From Limisphaera sp. (GTDB lineage Bacteria; Verrucomicrobiota; Verrucomicrobiia; Limisphaerales; Limisphaeraceae), in the NCBI GenBank assembly GCA_025057755.1, contig JANWVC010000007.1, forward strand, positions 62,001-126,000: a stretch of DNA of 64,000 nt, given 5' to 3'. The translations under genes were made by a program, and so were the position numbers. Positions 9,624 to 19,025 of this stretch are shown in pieces; within the stretch, counting starts at the first letter, position 1, and the number at the start of each line of letters is the position of its first letter. The notes under the pieces were generated by a model, which was given only the letters and a program-made list of their open reading frames with translations, was not told the DNA's origin and ran no database searches.

Positions 9624-10247
9624 ATGTGTTGTGGTGCAGGGTTTCGTGTAGCAAGCTCGGACGGGGCCGGGCACGGGGATTTCACTTTGGTTGAGTTGAT
9701 GGGGATTCTGGTGGTATTGGGAGCGTTGGCGTTCCTGTTGTGGGGGCCTCTCCGGCGGGCACGATCGGATCGGGCCATCACGGGTTGTCGCACGCATTTG
9801 ATGCAGCTGCTTGTAGCACGTCCACTGTATGCGCACGAGGCAAGCGGCCGATTCCCTCGTAAAACCGGCACGCGGAGCAGTGAGGTTGCCTTGCAAGGAC
9901 TGGTGCCAAGCTATCTCAATGAAACCCGATGGATTGTGTGTCCCGCCACAAAAGATGCATTGTTGTCCTACTTGAACCTTATGCAGGATCGAATCAATGA
10001 CGCTGATGATCAAGGGCGCCATCTCGCTGTCTCCGCCGCTGCAGTCCTGATGAGCGATGAGCAGGTGGACTGCCGAGCCAAGGATCCAGACCACTTTTCT
10101 CTTGATGGCCGAGGGCCGGGCAACAATTGCGGCGTCCTGGGTGACAACCTGTCGTTCACGGATGGATCCGCGCACTGCAACCCGCCGCGGGCTGCTTTTG
10201 CTGGGCTGCTGGGTGCTGGCATGCAGTGGCTGAATTTGAACCGGTGA
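9624..10247 (+). CDS. Pseudopilin-like protein (type IV pilin N-terminal motif)
   Basis: The only recognisable element is a prepilin-type N-terminus. A 19-residue leader is followed by FTLVE and a hydrophobic helix (LMGILVVLGALAFLLWG, residues about 25-41), as in type II secretion pseudopilins. Glu24 is the conserved Glu5. Odd point: the residue before the expected cleavage is Asp19 (codon GAT at 9678), where prepilin peptidase normally needs Gly. The globular part (about 165 residues) contains VPSYLNETRWIVCPA, VLMSDEQVD and NNCGVLGDNLSFTDGSAHC. This resembles the 'type II secretion system protein' families abundant in Verrucomicrobia and Planctomycetes, whose role is unknown. The ATG at 9624 gives a normal leader; an upstream start at 9462 would be too long. 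It ends 6 bases before the next gene, so the two are probably cotranscribed. Confidence 0.7.
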   Translation: MCCGAGFRVASSDGAGHGDFTLVELMGILVVLGALAFLLWGPLRRARSDRAITGCRTHLMQLLVARPLYAHEASGRFPRKTGTRSSEVALQGLVPSYLNETRWIVCPATKDALLSYLNLMQDRINDADDQGRHLAVSAAAVLMSDEQVDCRAKDPDHFSLDGRGPGNNCGVLGDNLSFTDGSAHCNPPRAAFAGLLGAGMQWLNLNR

Positions 10248-10253
10248 GACGGA

Positions 10254-12299
10254 ATGCGGATTGTCAAGGTCCAGTGCGGATGTGGCGCCCGGTTTGCATT
10301 CGAAGTCGAGCCGGAGGAGAGCCGAATGCCTGTGCCAGTCTTTTGCCCGGTCTGCGGCGCCGAAGCGACGGATCGGGCCAATGCGGTATTGGCTCAGGAG
10401 CAGGATCGGGACGATCGGGGTGAGGCGTCTGAGGCGACTGTCGGGGGTCAGTCTTTGCGATTGCGGTTGCGACAGAAATCTGGATCGGGGTCGGAGCCCG
10501 GTCCAGTTGCGATGGGAGGCGAACCTGTCGGAGCATGTGCGCAGCATCCGTCCGAACCGATTGTGGCCCGGTGCGGTATTTGCGGAGCTCCGATTTGCCG
10601 ATGTTGTGCACAGGCGCACGGAGCTTTCTGCTCGGCACGGTGCCGAGCCATGGCCGACCAGCAGGGCCTTTTGTTCTCGGAGCGGGCACAAAAGCAGATG
10701 TCTCGGCGGTTGAGGCTTTCTAGCTGGCCTCGTCGGGTGTGTTGGCTAACCCTAGGTTTCATTTTGACAGTGGCCGCACACAAAGCGTGGTGGCGGTTCG
10801 TCGGATACAAGCCGCGAGTGGCGTTGAGGTTTGCCAGGGAGACATTTGGCCGGGGCAGTTGGGACTGGGTCAATCCGGGGAGGCTTTTGTTCTTGGGGGC
10901 CAGTGAGGGGGTGCTGCGCAAATTGCCCGAAGGATGGATCCGATGGCGGATTCCCTTACAAGGTGCAGTCGATCAGGTGCCTGAGCTGATTGCAACGGAG
11001 CCCTGGGTGGTGTGGTTGCATAAAGGTCGCATTGTAGCCGTGGACGCCGAATCTGGGCAGATTCAATGGCAAGTACGCTTACCGACACCTGGGGCTGAAG
11101 TGCGTGGAAACAGGGAGGCCCTGGCGGTGGTGGATCAACGAGCCGACGGATCCGCACAGCTTATACGGGTGGAGCTGGCGTCAGGGGCGGTGCAACAACT
11201 GACGGTGCCTCCGCAGCCGCGGTTGCCATGGAGTGCCGGGCAGCAACCAGGTCGCGCGCGAAGTCTAGCACCCCGGATACCGACGGCGGGTGACGCGGCT
11301 CGAGGCCTCGCTGACGAAGGTCTCGAAGAAACATCGTCCGCCCCTTTGCGCAGAGTGTTTATGCCGAGCCGCAATGGCGTTGTGGAGTTTCAGGTTTGGT
11401 TGATCGAATCGAATGTCGTGGAACGTGCGGGGCTTCGACCTCGTCGGGAAGATTCGATTTTGGAAGATCCACGCCTGTCCGCCGGTCGAAGTTGGGGTGT
11501 GGTTCGGGAAGCGCTGGAGGAGATTGAACGGTTGCGCTCGGGCGGGGTGGTGCGTGAAGACCGGAGCCGCTACGGGGTGCGTTTGCGTCGGTGGATGGCG
11601 GGCGCTGTCCCCGATTGGATGGGAGAGGTGATCGGGCCGCCACTGTTTTTCGCCTTACATTCCGTGGACGTGGTATGGGCCGGTACAAACTTGATGGTCT
11701 TCAATGGTCGGAATCAGTTGCTCTGGCAGGCAACGCTGGCTCATCCGGCGGCCCCTGCCGTGGATGGTCATGCGATCTTAAACCGGCCCGATAGCCCATG
11801 CACTGAAATTGGCACACGCTTGATCGTGGCGGATCAGGGAATGCTCTCGTGTTTCGACTCGGCATCCGGTCGTGTGCATTGGCGCATGCCGATGGTGGGC
11901 ACCCGGCGGCTTGTGCCTTCGCCCGATGGCCACGAACTTTACGCAGGTGGAACCTCAGGGACGATCGAAGACTTGCGATATCCACTAGAACCGCGCCGGT
12001 GGGACAAACTGAGACCTCTGTTGATCAAGTTGGACGTGGGAACCGGGCGTGTGGCATGGCGGCGGGAGGGATTGGCAGATCATTGCGCCCTTTCTGGTTC
12101 GGTCCTGTATGCTTGGTGGTTGGCCCGGGGTATTTCCGGCGAGGCTGAGCATTTTCACTTGCACCGGATCAATCCTTTGAATGGCAGCAGTTTATGGCAT
12201 CTTTACGAGGAACGTTGGCCGCGTCGAATGAGATTTCAGGACCGGTGGTTCCTGCTTGAATGGGATGATGGAGTAGAAGTTTGGGAGTTTCGTAGTTAG
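10254..12299 (+). CDS. Membrane protein with zinc-binding modules and a PQQ-like beta-propeller
   Basis: Unrecognised as a whole; 681 residues. Residues 1-40 form a zinc-ribbon-like module (Cys8, Cys10, Cys31, Cys34). Residues 95-131 form a B-box-like cysteine/histidine cluster (CAQHP, CGIC, CRCCAQAH, CSARC). A single membrane helix lies at about 161-178. The remainder contains repeating strands of PQQ-type propeller blades, for example VVWLHKGRIVAVDAESGQIQW, LLWQATLAHPA, LSCFDSASGRVHWRMPMVG and LIKLDVGTGRVAWRREG. A Pro/Arg-rich linker at about 320-365 splits the propeller. If the N-terminus is cytoplasmic, the propeller would be periplasmic. It follows the pseudopilin-like gene by 6 bases. 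Possible roles are scaffolding or sensing; no enzyme motif is seen. Confidence 0.75.
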   Translation: MRIVKVQCGCGARFAFEVEPEESRMPVPVFCPVCGAEATDRANAVLAQEQDRDDRGEASEATVGGQSLRLRLRQKSGSGSEPGPVAMGGEPVGACAQHPSEPIVARCGICGAPICRCCAQAHGAFCSARCRAMADQQGLLFSERAQKQMSRRLRLSSWPRRVCWLTLGFILTVAAHKAWWRFVGYKPRVALRFARETFGRGSWDWVNPGRLLFLGASEGVLRKLPEGWIRWRIPLQGAVDQVPELIATEPWVVWLHKGRIVAVDAESGQIQWQVRLPTPGAEVRGNREALAVVDQRADGSAQLIRVELASGAVQQLTVPPQPRLPWSAGQQPGRARSLAPRIPTAGDAARGLADEGLEETSSAPLRRVFMPSRNGVVEFQVWLIESNVVERAGLRPRREDSILEDPRLSAGRSWGVVREALEEIERLRSGGVVREDRSRYGVRLRRWMAGAVPDWMGEVIGPPLFFALHSVDVVWAGTNLMVFNGRNQLLWQATLAHPAAPAVDGHAILNRPDSPCTEIGTRLIVADQGMLSCFDSASGRVHWRMPMVGTRRLVPSPDGHELYAGGTSGTIEDLRYPLEPRRWDKLRPLLIKLDVGTGRVAWRREGLADHCALSGSVLYAWWLARGISGEAEHFHLHRINPLNGSSLWHLYEERWPRRMRFQDRWFLLEWDDGVEVWEFRS

Positions 12300-12748
12300 G
12301 GGCTGAGGACTTTGGGTAGCGATGGTGGATCCAACCAGCGAACTGCGTCAAGGGGCGTGAGCATCACCGCATCGGGATCGGTCATTTCTTTGGGCAGCGG
12401 AACAGACAACGGGTGGTCTGCGGCTCCCGGGCAGCAAAATCAGATTGCAATTGAGCGATGGTTGTTGCTATATTGAGTCTTGCCCGCAGGGCAAAAGGCT
12501 TGCGGGAAGAACCCCGGCCCCTTCGACACTTGGAGCGCCCGGAATGAAGGTACGGCGCGGCCTGTTGCGTTCTGCACGCTCCGGTTTTTTTTGGAACCAG
12601 GCCCGGTGCAGCGCGGAGGGAGGAGGTTTTGCCTCGGCCGGCTGCGACCTGGAACGACAGGCGCTCGGTAAGAGGCTGCTGAGGGCAGAGCTGTTGGTAG
12701 AATCTTGCGACAGGGTGGCGTCGAGGGTGGGGGAAAGTTAGACAGGGT
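12300..12748. other. Intergenic region upstream of rpoD
   Basis: About 450 bases with no convincing gene. Short frames on both strands have no recognisable domain. It contains the probable rpoD promoter at 12445-12474 and a long (about 270-base) 5' leader before the rpoD start. The ribosome-site candidate GGGGGAAAG sits shortly before the ATG at 12749. Confidence 0.6.
12445..12474 (+). promoter_or_regulatory. Candidate sigma-70 promoter for rpoD
   Basis: TTGCAA (12445-12450) and TATATT (12469-12474) are separated by 18 bases, a good match to the housekeeping consensus and the best one in this gap. It would give a leader of roughly 270 bases before rpoD. Seen by eye only. Confidence 0.4.
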
Positions 12749-14698
12749 ATGGCGAGCAAAAGAGGTGCACAAAAACGGAAATCCGAAAAACAGCGGAAAA
12801 CGGTCGTTGGCAAGAAGTCTGCCAAAGGATCCAAACCAGCGCGTAAGGCGGACGCCACGCCGGCGCCTGTCAAGGTCCGGCGTCGGTTTGTGTTAGGAAG
12901 CCTGAAACGGCGAGAACGATCCGGGGAGCTACCGTCGCCAAGCGGGAACGCAAAATCCCCGGAGCCTGCCAAACGCCGTACGGAAGATTCAGCGAAGCCA
13001 ACACCCCCGGGTACGGAAGCTGGATCCGGCGTGCCCCCAACCGTTCCCAAGGCCGAGGTGATCCGGCGCCAGGCGGCTGATATGAATGAGGCGCTAAAGA
13101 TCCTGCTGCACCTGGCGCGTGAGAATGGTCGCATTACCTACGACGACATCAACGAAGTCTTGCCGGATGGCATGACGCCCGACGAGCTGGACGAACTTTA
13201 CACCAAATTGCGTTCCTTGGATGTGGAGATCGCCGAAGACACGGACATCGATCTGGGCCGGGCGGTGGAGACTGAGGAGGATGAAGAGGACCGTTTGGAT
13301 GCCCTGGATGATCCGGTCCGGATGTACATGAATCAGATGGGCAAGGTGCCCTTACTGACTCGTGAGCAGGAGATTGAAATCTGCAAGCGAATTGAAGAGG
13401 CCGAGCTGGAGATGAAGCGCATCATTTACAGCTTCGGCTTTGCCGCCAAGGAGCACATTGCCATAGCAGAAAAATTGCTGAGCGAACCACCGAAAGAACG
13501 CTTTGACCGGGTCGTGGTGGACAAAAAGGTGGCCAACCGGGACGGCCACTTGCGGGAACTGCGGAAGCTGGTGAAGACGGTACGGGCCCTCGACCAGCAG
13601 GTAGATGCACAATACGCGCTGGTCCAGAAGGCCACCAGCCCGGAGGCAAGGCAATCCGCCAAAGCGGCTTTTGAGAAACTGGACAAGAAACTCCAATCTC
13701 TTTTCCCGAAGTTCTATTACAAGCAAAAGGTCTTGGAGGAGATGGTGGTGGTGGCGGGCAACATCCACGAGAAATTCCAGCAAAGCGTGCGCGCACTGGA
13801 GCAGTTGCAACAGCAGCCACCGTCGCCCGAACGCGATGCCGCCATTCAGGCTGAAAATGATAAGATCACTTCGCTGGAGTTGTTTGTGCGCATGCCGCGG
13901 GAAGAGTTTTACAAAGCCTTTGCGGCCCTGAAGGACGCTGCAGATCGGGCGCATCAGGCCAAGACACACATGGCCGAGGCGAATCTTCGGTTGGTGGTTT
14001 CCGTGGCCAAGAAGTATACCAACCGGGGGCAGTCCTTTCTGGATCTAATCCAAGAGGGCAACATCGGTCTGATGAAAGGTGTGGAGAAGTTCGAATATCG
14101 GCGCGGGTACAAGTTCTCCACCTATGCGATCTGGTGGATCCGCCAGGCCATTACGCGCAGCATTGCTGATCAGGCCCGGACGATCCGCATTCCGGTGCAC
14201 ATGATCGAGACCATGAACAAGTTGTGGCGGGTGCAAAAGCAATTGACCCAAGAACTGGGTCGCGAGCCCACTCCTGAGGAAATTGCGGATGAAATGCATC
14301 TGCCGGTCAGCCGGGTCAACAGTTTGTTGAAGATGGCCCAGCAACCCATCTCGCTGCATGCGCCGGTAGGGGACGATGGCGATGTCAGCGTAGGTGATTT
14401 CATTGAGGATAAGACGGCCGAGAATCCGCTCGAGGTCACCAGCTACAGCTTGTTGCGGGAAAAGCTGGCCGAGGTGCTGGCCACCTTGACGGAGCGCGAG
14501 CGCAAGATATTGGAAATGCGGTTCGGCCTGGTGGACGGCTACGAGCGGACGTTGGAAGAAATTGGGAAGATGTACAACGTCACCCGTGAACGGATCCGGC
14601 AGATCGAGGCCAAAGCGCTGCGAAAGTTGCGGCATCCGACTCGTCTGCGCCATTTGCAGGGCTTTCTGGAGGGTGCAGAAGAGGAAGCGGCCGCTTGA
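12749..14698 (+). CDS. rpoD: RNA polymerase primary sigma factor RpoD
   Basis: The housekeeping sigma factor, directing RNA polymerase to most promoters. Residues 1-95 are a basic, Lys/Arg/Pro-rich extension. Region 1.1 follows at about 105-180, and region 1.2 contains [22 protein letters not shown] non-conserved, coiled-coil-rich insert runs from about 225 to 405. Region 2 shows [38 protein letters not shown] and [19 protein letters not shown]. Region 3 includes [14 protein letters not shown]. Region 4 has [15 protein letters not shown] and the recognition helix [17 protein letters not shown]. At 649 residues it is longer than E. coli RpoD, mainly because of the N-terminal extension. No dnaG or rpsU is adjacent. 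Identification is certain. Confidence 0.97.
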   Translation: MASKRGAQKRKSEKQRKTVVGKKSAKGSKPARKADATPAPVKVRRRFVLGSLKRRERSGELPSPSGNAKSPEPAKRRTEDSAKPTPPGTEAGSGVPPTVPKAEVIRRQAADMNEALKILLHLARENGRITYDDINEVLPDGMTPDELDELYTKLRSLDVEIAEDTDIDLGRAVETEEDEEDRLDALDDPVRMYMNQMGKVPLLTREQEIEICKRIEEAELEMKRIIYSFGFAAKEHIAIAEKLLSEPPKERFDRVVVDKKVANRDGHLRELRKLVKTVRALDQQVDAQYALVQKATSPEARQSAKAAFEKLDKKLQSLFPKFYYKQKVLEEMVVVAGNIHEKFQQSVRALEQLQQQPPSPERDAAIQAENDKITSLELFVRMPREEFYKAFAALKDAADRAHQAKTHMAEANLRLVVSVAKKYTNRGQSFLDLIQEGNIGLMKGVEKFEYRRGYKFSTYAIWWIRQAITRSIADQARTIRIPVHMIETMNKLWRVQKQLTQELGREPTPEEIADEMHLPVSRVNSLLKMAQQPISLHAPVGDDGDVSVGDFIEDKTAENPLEVTSYSLLREKLAEVLATLTERERKILEMRFGLVDGYERTLEEIGKMYNVTRERIRQIEAKALRKLRHPTRLRHLQGFLEGAEEEAAA

Positions 14699-14776
14699 GA
14701 CACTGTGGGCCGGAACGGTTCCGGAATGTCGTAGCTGTGAGATGAGCCCGGAGTCGAGCAGCCACGGAGGCAAACC

Positions 14777-15457
14777 ATGAAAGTCACTTACTACGGTCAC
14801 TCCTGCTTTGCGGTGGAAACAGGCGGACGAATCCTGTTGTTCGATCCGTTCATCACGCCGAATGAGTTGGCCAAGGCTATCGACGTGAACCGAGTGGCAG
14901 CCGATTACATTCTCATTTCACACGGTCATTTCGATCATGTGGCCGATGCGGTCGCCGTGGCGCAACGGACCGGTGCGCCGGTGATTGCCAACTATGAAAT
15001 CACTGTTTGGCTTGGCCGTCAGGGCGTGCAGCGAACGTATCCGCTTAATCATGGTGGATCAGTTCGATTTGATTTCGGGCGCGTCAAATACACGCCGGCT
15101 ATTCACTCCAGCAGTTTGCCCGACGGCAGTTATGGCGGAAATCCAGGTGGGTTTCTGGTGGAAACCCCTCAAGGGGCTTTTTATTACGCGGGCGATACTG
15201 CGCTGACATACGACCTGCGTCTGATTGGGGAGAGCACCCGACTGCGCTTTGCTGCGCTGCCCATCGGGGATTGTTTTACCATGGGGGTGGACGATGCCAT
15301 CAAGGCGGCGGAATTCTTGCGTTGTGACGAGATTTTGGGGGTTCACTACAACACGTTTCCGCCGATCCGCATTGATACCGCTGAGGCTGTGCGTCGCTTC
15401 AAAGCCGCACAGAAGAACCTGCGGCTATTGTTGCCCGGCGAGAGCCACAACTTTTAA
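14777..15457 (+). CDS. Metal-dependent hydrolase, UPF0173 (beta-lactamase fold) family
   Basis: A 226-residue cytoplasmic protein of the metallo-beta-lactamase superfamily, UPF0173 branch. MKVTYYGHSCFAVE and ILLFDPFITPN at the N-terminus, the metal-binding ISHGHFDHVADA, the second histidine in AIHSSS, YYAGDTALTYD, and GVHYNTFPPI near the C-terminus are all characteristic. No predicted signal sequence. The substrate of this family is not established. The ATG at 14777 agrees with the family start. It lies 78 bases after rpoD on the same strand and may be read through from it. Family assignment is secure, the specific reaction unknown. Confidence 0.9.
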   Translation: MKVTYYGHSCFAVETGGRILLFDPFITPNELAKAIDVNRVAADYILISHGHFDHVADAVAVAQRTGAPVIANYEITVWLGRQGVQRTYPLNHGGSVRFDFGRVKYTPAIHSSSLPDGSYGGNPGGFLVETPQGAFYYAGDTALTYDLRLIGESTRLRFAALPIGDCFTMGVDDAIKAAEFLRCDEILGVHYNTFPPIRIDTAEAVRRFKAAQKNLRLLLPGESHNF

Positions 15458-15837
15458 GGTTGGCTCTCTTGATCGTCTAGACTCGGCAGCCGAGGCTCAT
15501 CGAATCCCTGTGAAGCATGCCCTCCGGTGAACTGATCCTGGCGGGCATGAACGGTGAGCGGCTCGAGACTGAGGGCCCGGGGGGTTGGTAGGGACCGGAA
15601 GCATGAGGAAGCACCGGGTCGAATCGAGCCTGTTTTTCTCCATTCGGCGGGAGGGAGGCGGAAGAGTGGGACGCAACCGTTTTTGCTGAAGCACGCCAGT
15701 AGAGAGCAACTGGGAGCGCAGTCTTTGCTGGCAATGGGTGTTGGGCATCCTGACAGTGGCCCCATTTAGATTGGGGTCGGTCTAATGGTGCATTTACAGA
15801 GGGCTTGGGCCCTGCTACAAGAGCCTGCACGATTTTC
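15458..15837. other. Intergenic region before kdsA
   Basis: About 380 bases between two co-directional genes. Frames on the minus strand remain open for up to 120 codons but have an amino-acid composition typical of shadow frames and no recognisable motif. I see no tRNA, terminator hairpin with a T-run, or riboswitch. Confidence 0.5.
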
Positions 15838-16653
15838 ATGGACCGGACTCGATTATGGGAGACGTTGGCATCACGCCGGTCGCTTTTTTTGATCGCCGGG
15901 CCGTGCGTGATTGAAAGCGAGGAACTTTGCGTGGAGGTGGCTCGGGCCTTGCGACGGCTCTGCCGTCGCCTGGGTGTCCCTTATGTTTTCAAAGCCAGCT
16001 TTGACAAGGCCAATCGCACCAGTGCGGATTCGTTTCGAGGCCCTGGTTTGACCGCAGGCCTGGGGATTTTGGACCGTGTCCGCACGCGGGTGGACGTACC
16101 GGTTTTAACCGACATCCATTCGGAGATTCAGGTTAAGCCAGCAGCGCAGGTCGTGGATATATTGCAAATCCCGGCCTTCCTGTGCCGACAGACAGATCTG
16201 GTCCAAATGGCGGCTGCCTCCGGACGAATTGTGAATTTGAAGAAGGGCCAGTTCCTTTCTCCCATGGAAATGGAACACGTGGTTGCCAAGGCTAGGAAGG
16301 CCGGTGGCCGACAGTTGTTGTTAACGGAGCGAGGCAGTTGCTTTGGTTATCAAAATCTTGTCGCGGACATGAGAAGCATCCCGTTGATGCAGCGGCTGGG
16401 TTACCCTGTGGTGTTTGACGCTACTCATTCGGTGCAACTGCCCGGCGCTGGCAGAATGGCCTCAAGTGGACAACGCGAGTTTGCGCCGATTTTGGCACGG
16501 GCGGCCGTGGCCGCTGGTGCGGATGGGGTGTTCATGGAAACGCATCCGGAGCCGGATCGGGCCTTGAGTGACGGCCCCAATATGGTTCCACTTGCCGAGT
16601 TGCCGGCCCTGCTGAAGACCTTGGTTCGGGTGTTTGATTGTGTGCGGCGTTAG
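15838..16653 (+). CDS. kdsA: 3-deoxy-8-phosphooctulonate synthase (KDO-8-P synthase)
   Basis: Condenses phosphoenolpyruvate with arabinose-5-phosphate to KDO-8-phosphate for lipopolysaccharide inner core. Motifs include [101 protein letters not shown] and [11 protein letters not shown]. Cys23 in AGPC aligns with the metal-binding Cys of the Aquifex enzyme, so this belongs to the metal-dependent class; E. coli KdsA has Asn there. I chose the ATG at 15838; an in-frame TTG at 15805 adds eleven residues outside the family. It shows that the host makes KDO-containing LPS and fits the downstream lptA/B-like genes. Confidence 0.96.
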   Translation: MDRTRLWETLASRRSLFLIAGPCVIESEELCVEVARALRRLCRRLGVPYVFKASFDKANRTSADSFRGPGLTAGLGILDRVRTRVDVPVLTDIHSEIQVKPAAQVVDILQIPAFLCRQTDLVQMAAASGRIVNLKKGQFLSPMEMEHVVAKARKAGGRQLLLTERGSCFGYQNLVADMRSIPLMQRLGYPVVFDATHSVQLPGAGRMASSGQREFAPILARAAVAAGADGVFMETHPEPDRALSDGPNMVPLAELPALLKTLVRVFDCVRR

Positions 16654-17142
16654 AGATTCGACCGTGCTGACCCGGCTCCGACCAATCAATCGAATCCGTT
16701 TGGGGTTGCCTGCCTGCCAGAGGGCCTCCTTCGCCCGTAAGGCGCGGATGTACCAGCACGTTATGGAGAGGCGATTGCTTTAGAGGAAGACCGACACAGA
16801 GCCCAGCGCAAGCTGCTCTCCATTCGTCGGACCGATCCGTAGTGGGCCACGGAGTTATCTCAGCCTGGCATGCAGAGCGTATGACAACAGGAGTCTCCCA
16901 TGGCTTGCAGACATGACTCTTTAGGGCCGTGGAGGGTTTGGACTCGCAAAGTGACCGAGATTGGTCAAGCTTGGGGGAGTCGCTTTTTTGGAAGCGGAAG
17001 ATCAATGCTATGACAGTGCGGCTCTGCTCCAAGCTGAATTGACGAAAGATTTGGAATGTTTTTCACACCACATTTGGCAGCGGGGTGCGACGCAGGAAGG
17101 ATGGCCCCAGAAGCCGCGCATTTGGGCAGAAACCAGTCACGG
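16654..17142. other. Intergenic region between kdsA and the LPS-transport block
   Basis: Nearly 490 bases, some of which may belong to the next gene if it starts at 17056 or 17101. No recognisable gene or RNA was found. KdsC or LptC, which often sit in this position in other bacteria, are absent. Confidence 0.5.
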
Positions 17143-18987
17143 ATGATCGGGCGAGGCAACCCTGCCGGTGGGCAGGGGGCCCTTTACTTTTGTTTTCTTG
17201 TCGCGCTGACCGTTTGGCCGGTAGGCATGTCAGCGGCGGATCTGAGGCCTTTGCCCGGCGTGGTGCTGAGGGACTTTGTCTGGCCCGAGTATCACGATCC
17301 TCCTCATGAGAGGCAATTGCGATTTCGACTGCAAGCGGCACAGGCCGAGCCGGGGGATGGGGCTTGGGTTCGGGTCAGGAAGGTGGTTTTGGAACGATTC
17401 GATTTGGAGGGCCAGCGAGAGTGGTGGATTGGGTGCGACCATGGCGAGTTTCACACGGGCACACAAGAAGCGCGATCGGACGGTTCCTTGGAAGTGCGGC
17501 TGCGTGTCGATCGCTTGCGCCTTCAGGGCCAGGGTTTTCTATGGCGCCAGACGAACATGTGGTTGGTAGTCTCCAACAAGGTTCAGGCTGTCTTGCGCGG
17601 CCGCTGGATCGAAGCGCCCGGAGCCGAGAGCGGCTCTTCAACAAATCGGCTCGGGATTGATTCAGACGAGATGCGGATTGAATCGGTCCAGTTTACCTAC
17701 AATGGCATGGCGGGACGAGCCGAGTTCGCCGGTAACGTGCGCGCCGTCCGCTCAAACCTCATGCTGCGTTGTGAGCGATTGCAGTTTCGTCTGCCCCACA
17801 GAGGTATGCGAGTGGACCAGGTCGTGGCCGAAGGACAGGTCATTGTCGATTGGGGTGATCTTCACGCGGAGGCAGATCGGGGCTTGTTTGATCCAGTCCG
17901 CGGGCAGTTGGCCTTGGTGGGTCAAGTGCGCTGGCGTCGTGCCGAAGCGTCTGGTGCGGCCGATTCCCTCGATTTGGATTTGACCGGTGAAAGGCTGTTC
18001 GCAAGAGGCAACGCGTCTTTGGAGTGGGTTCGAACAGGGAGGAACTTTCTGCCGCGGCCGGGGCCAAATGCCGATGCCCTGTTAGGACATTTCCGGATTG
18101 TGATCCGTTCAGCGGAATATCAGATCACGTCCACGCAGGCCGAATTTGAGGGGGACGTGGAGGCCGTGGAGACGCCGGTTTCCGGCCCTGCAGGGCGTTT
18201 GACTTGTCGCACACTGCGAGTTCACACGGCGTCGGGGGGTGAATTGGAATCGGTGGTTGCTTCCCGTGACGTGATTTTTGAGCATGATCAACTGCAAGTC
18301 ACAGGACGTGAGGCCGTGTATCGGGCCCGCTTGAACCGCTTGGAGGTGATCGGCCCGACCCACTGGAAGGATGGCCCGCGGTTCGGGAGTGGAAACCGTG
18401 CTTGGTTCGACCTGGCGCAGCATCAGGTCGGCGTGGAGGGTGATGCAGAATTGGTTTGGCCACGGCCGCCTACGGATGCCTTGCTTGCTCTGGCCGGTCC
18501 GCCCCCGGGCGGCCGAACTCCCGGGTCGGAGGACGGAACCACGGATGAGACAACATTCTGGACTCGGATCCGGTGCGGAGCCTATGTATGGTCGAGGGTC
18601 CAGATGGACTTCACCGGAGGCGTGCAAGTGGAAGATACGACCATGGAGTTGAACTGCGCCCAACTCACGATCCACCCTCCGCTCGAAAGTCAGGGGGATC
18701 CGGATCTGACGGCCACGGGCGATGTGGTGATCCATGTGCGGTTTCCCGGTCAGCCGGAGGTCACAGCCACTTGTCAGGAAGCCCGTTACGAGGCCGACAC
18801 GGCGGTTCTGCGTTTGACGGGTCAGCCGGTTATTGAGCGCGAGGATGGTAGCCGCTTTACGGCCGAAGCGGTCGAGTACCACCGCCGCACTGGCGTCATC
18901 ACTACGGTGGGCAGTGTGCGGGCGCGTGTGGAAAGAGGTGCGCTTCCTCTCACCAATGCGTTACCGGGCCTGCCCGGGCCGCGATAG
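17143..18987 (+). CDS. LptA/LptC-like periplasmic LPS-transport protein (OstA-type repeats)
   Basis: Probably forms part of the periplasmic bridge that carries lipopolysaccharide to the outer membrane. From the ATG at 17143 there is a signal peptide (hydrophobic LYFCFLVALTVWPVG, then SAADL). The mature protein has long beta-rich stretches of OstA/LptA character, such as TYNGMAGRAEFAGNVRAVRSNLMLRCERLQ, VAEGQVIVDW, YQITSTQAEFEGDVEAVE, VVASRDVIFEHDQLQVTGREAVY and TATGDVVIHV. These are the repeating 'removed X, added Y, new Z' strands of jelly-roll OstA domains, here several in tandem. At about 614 residues it is much longer than E. coli LptA (185), closer to a fused LptC-LptA. Location right before lptB supports the role. 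Alternative starts are 17056 and 17101. Confidence 0.75.
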   Translation: MIGRGNPAGGQGALYFCFLVALTVWPVGMSAADLRPLPGVVLRDFVWPEYHDPPHERQLRFRLQAAQAEPGDGAWVRVRKVVLERFDLEGQREWWIGCDHGEFHTGTQEARSDGSLEVRLRVDRLRLQGQGFLWRQTNMWLVVSNKVQAVLRGRWIEAPGAESGSSTNRLGIDSDEMRIESVQFTYNGMAGRAEFAGNVRAVRSNLMLRCERLQFRLPHRGMRVDQVVAEGQVIVDWGDLHAEADRGLFDPVRGQLALVGQVRWRRAEASGAADSLDLDLTGERLFARGNASLEWVRTGRNFLPRPGPNADALLGHFRIVIRSAEYQITSTQAEFEGDVEAVETPVSGPAGRLTCRTLRVHTASGGELESVVASRDVIFEHDQLQVTGREAVYRARLNRLEVIGPTHWKDGPRFGSGNRAWFDLAQHQVGVEGDAELVWPRPPTDALLALAGPPPGGRTPGSEDGTTDETTFWTRIRCGAYVWSRVQMDFTGGVQVEDTTMELNCAQLTIHPPLESQGDPDLTATGDVVIHVRFPGQPEVTATCQEARYEADTAVLRLTGQPVIEREDGSRFTAEAVEYHRRTGVITTVGSVRARVERGALPLTNALPGLPGPR

Positions 18988-19025
18988 GTCAGCAGCGATT
19001 GTCGCCCTCGAATCTGGACGAAACC

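Noticed and set aside
9591..10691. Minus-strand frame of 366 codons opposite the pseudopilin-like and propeller genes
   Set aside because: Spans two genes on the other strand, no recognisable motif, rich in Arg/Ser/His as shadow frames are.
12382..13134. Minus-strand frame of 250 codons over the start of rpoD
   Set aside because: Covers the coding start of rpoD and shows no motif.
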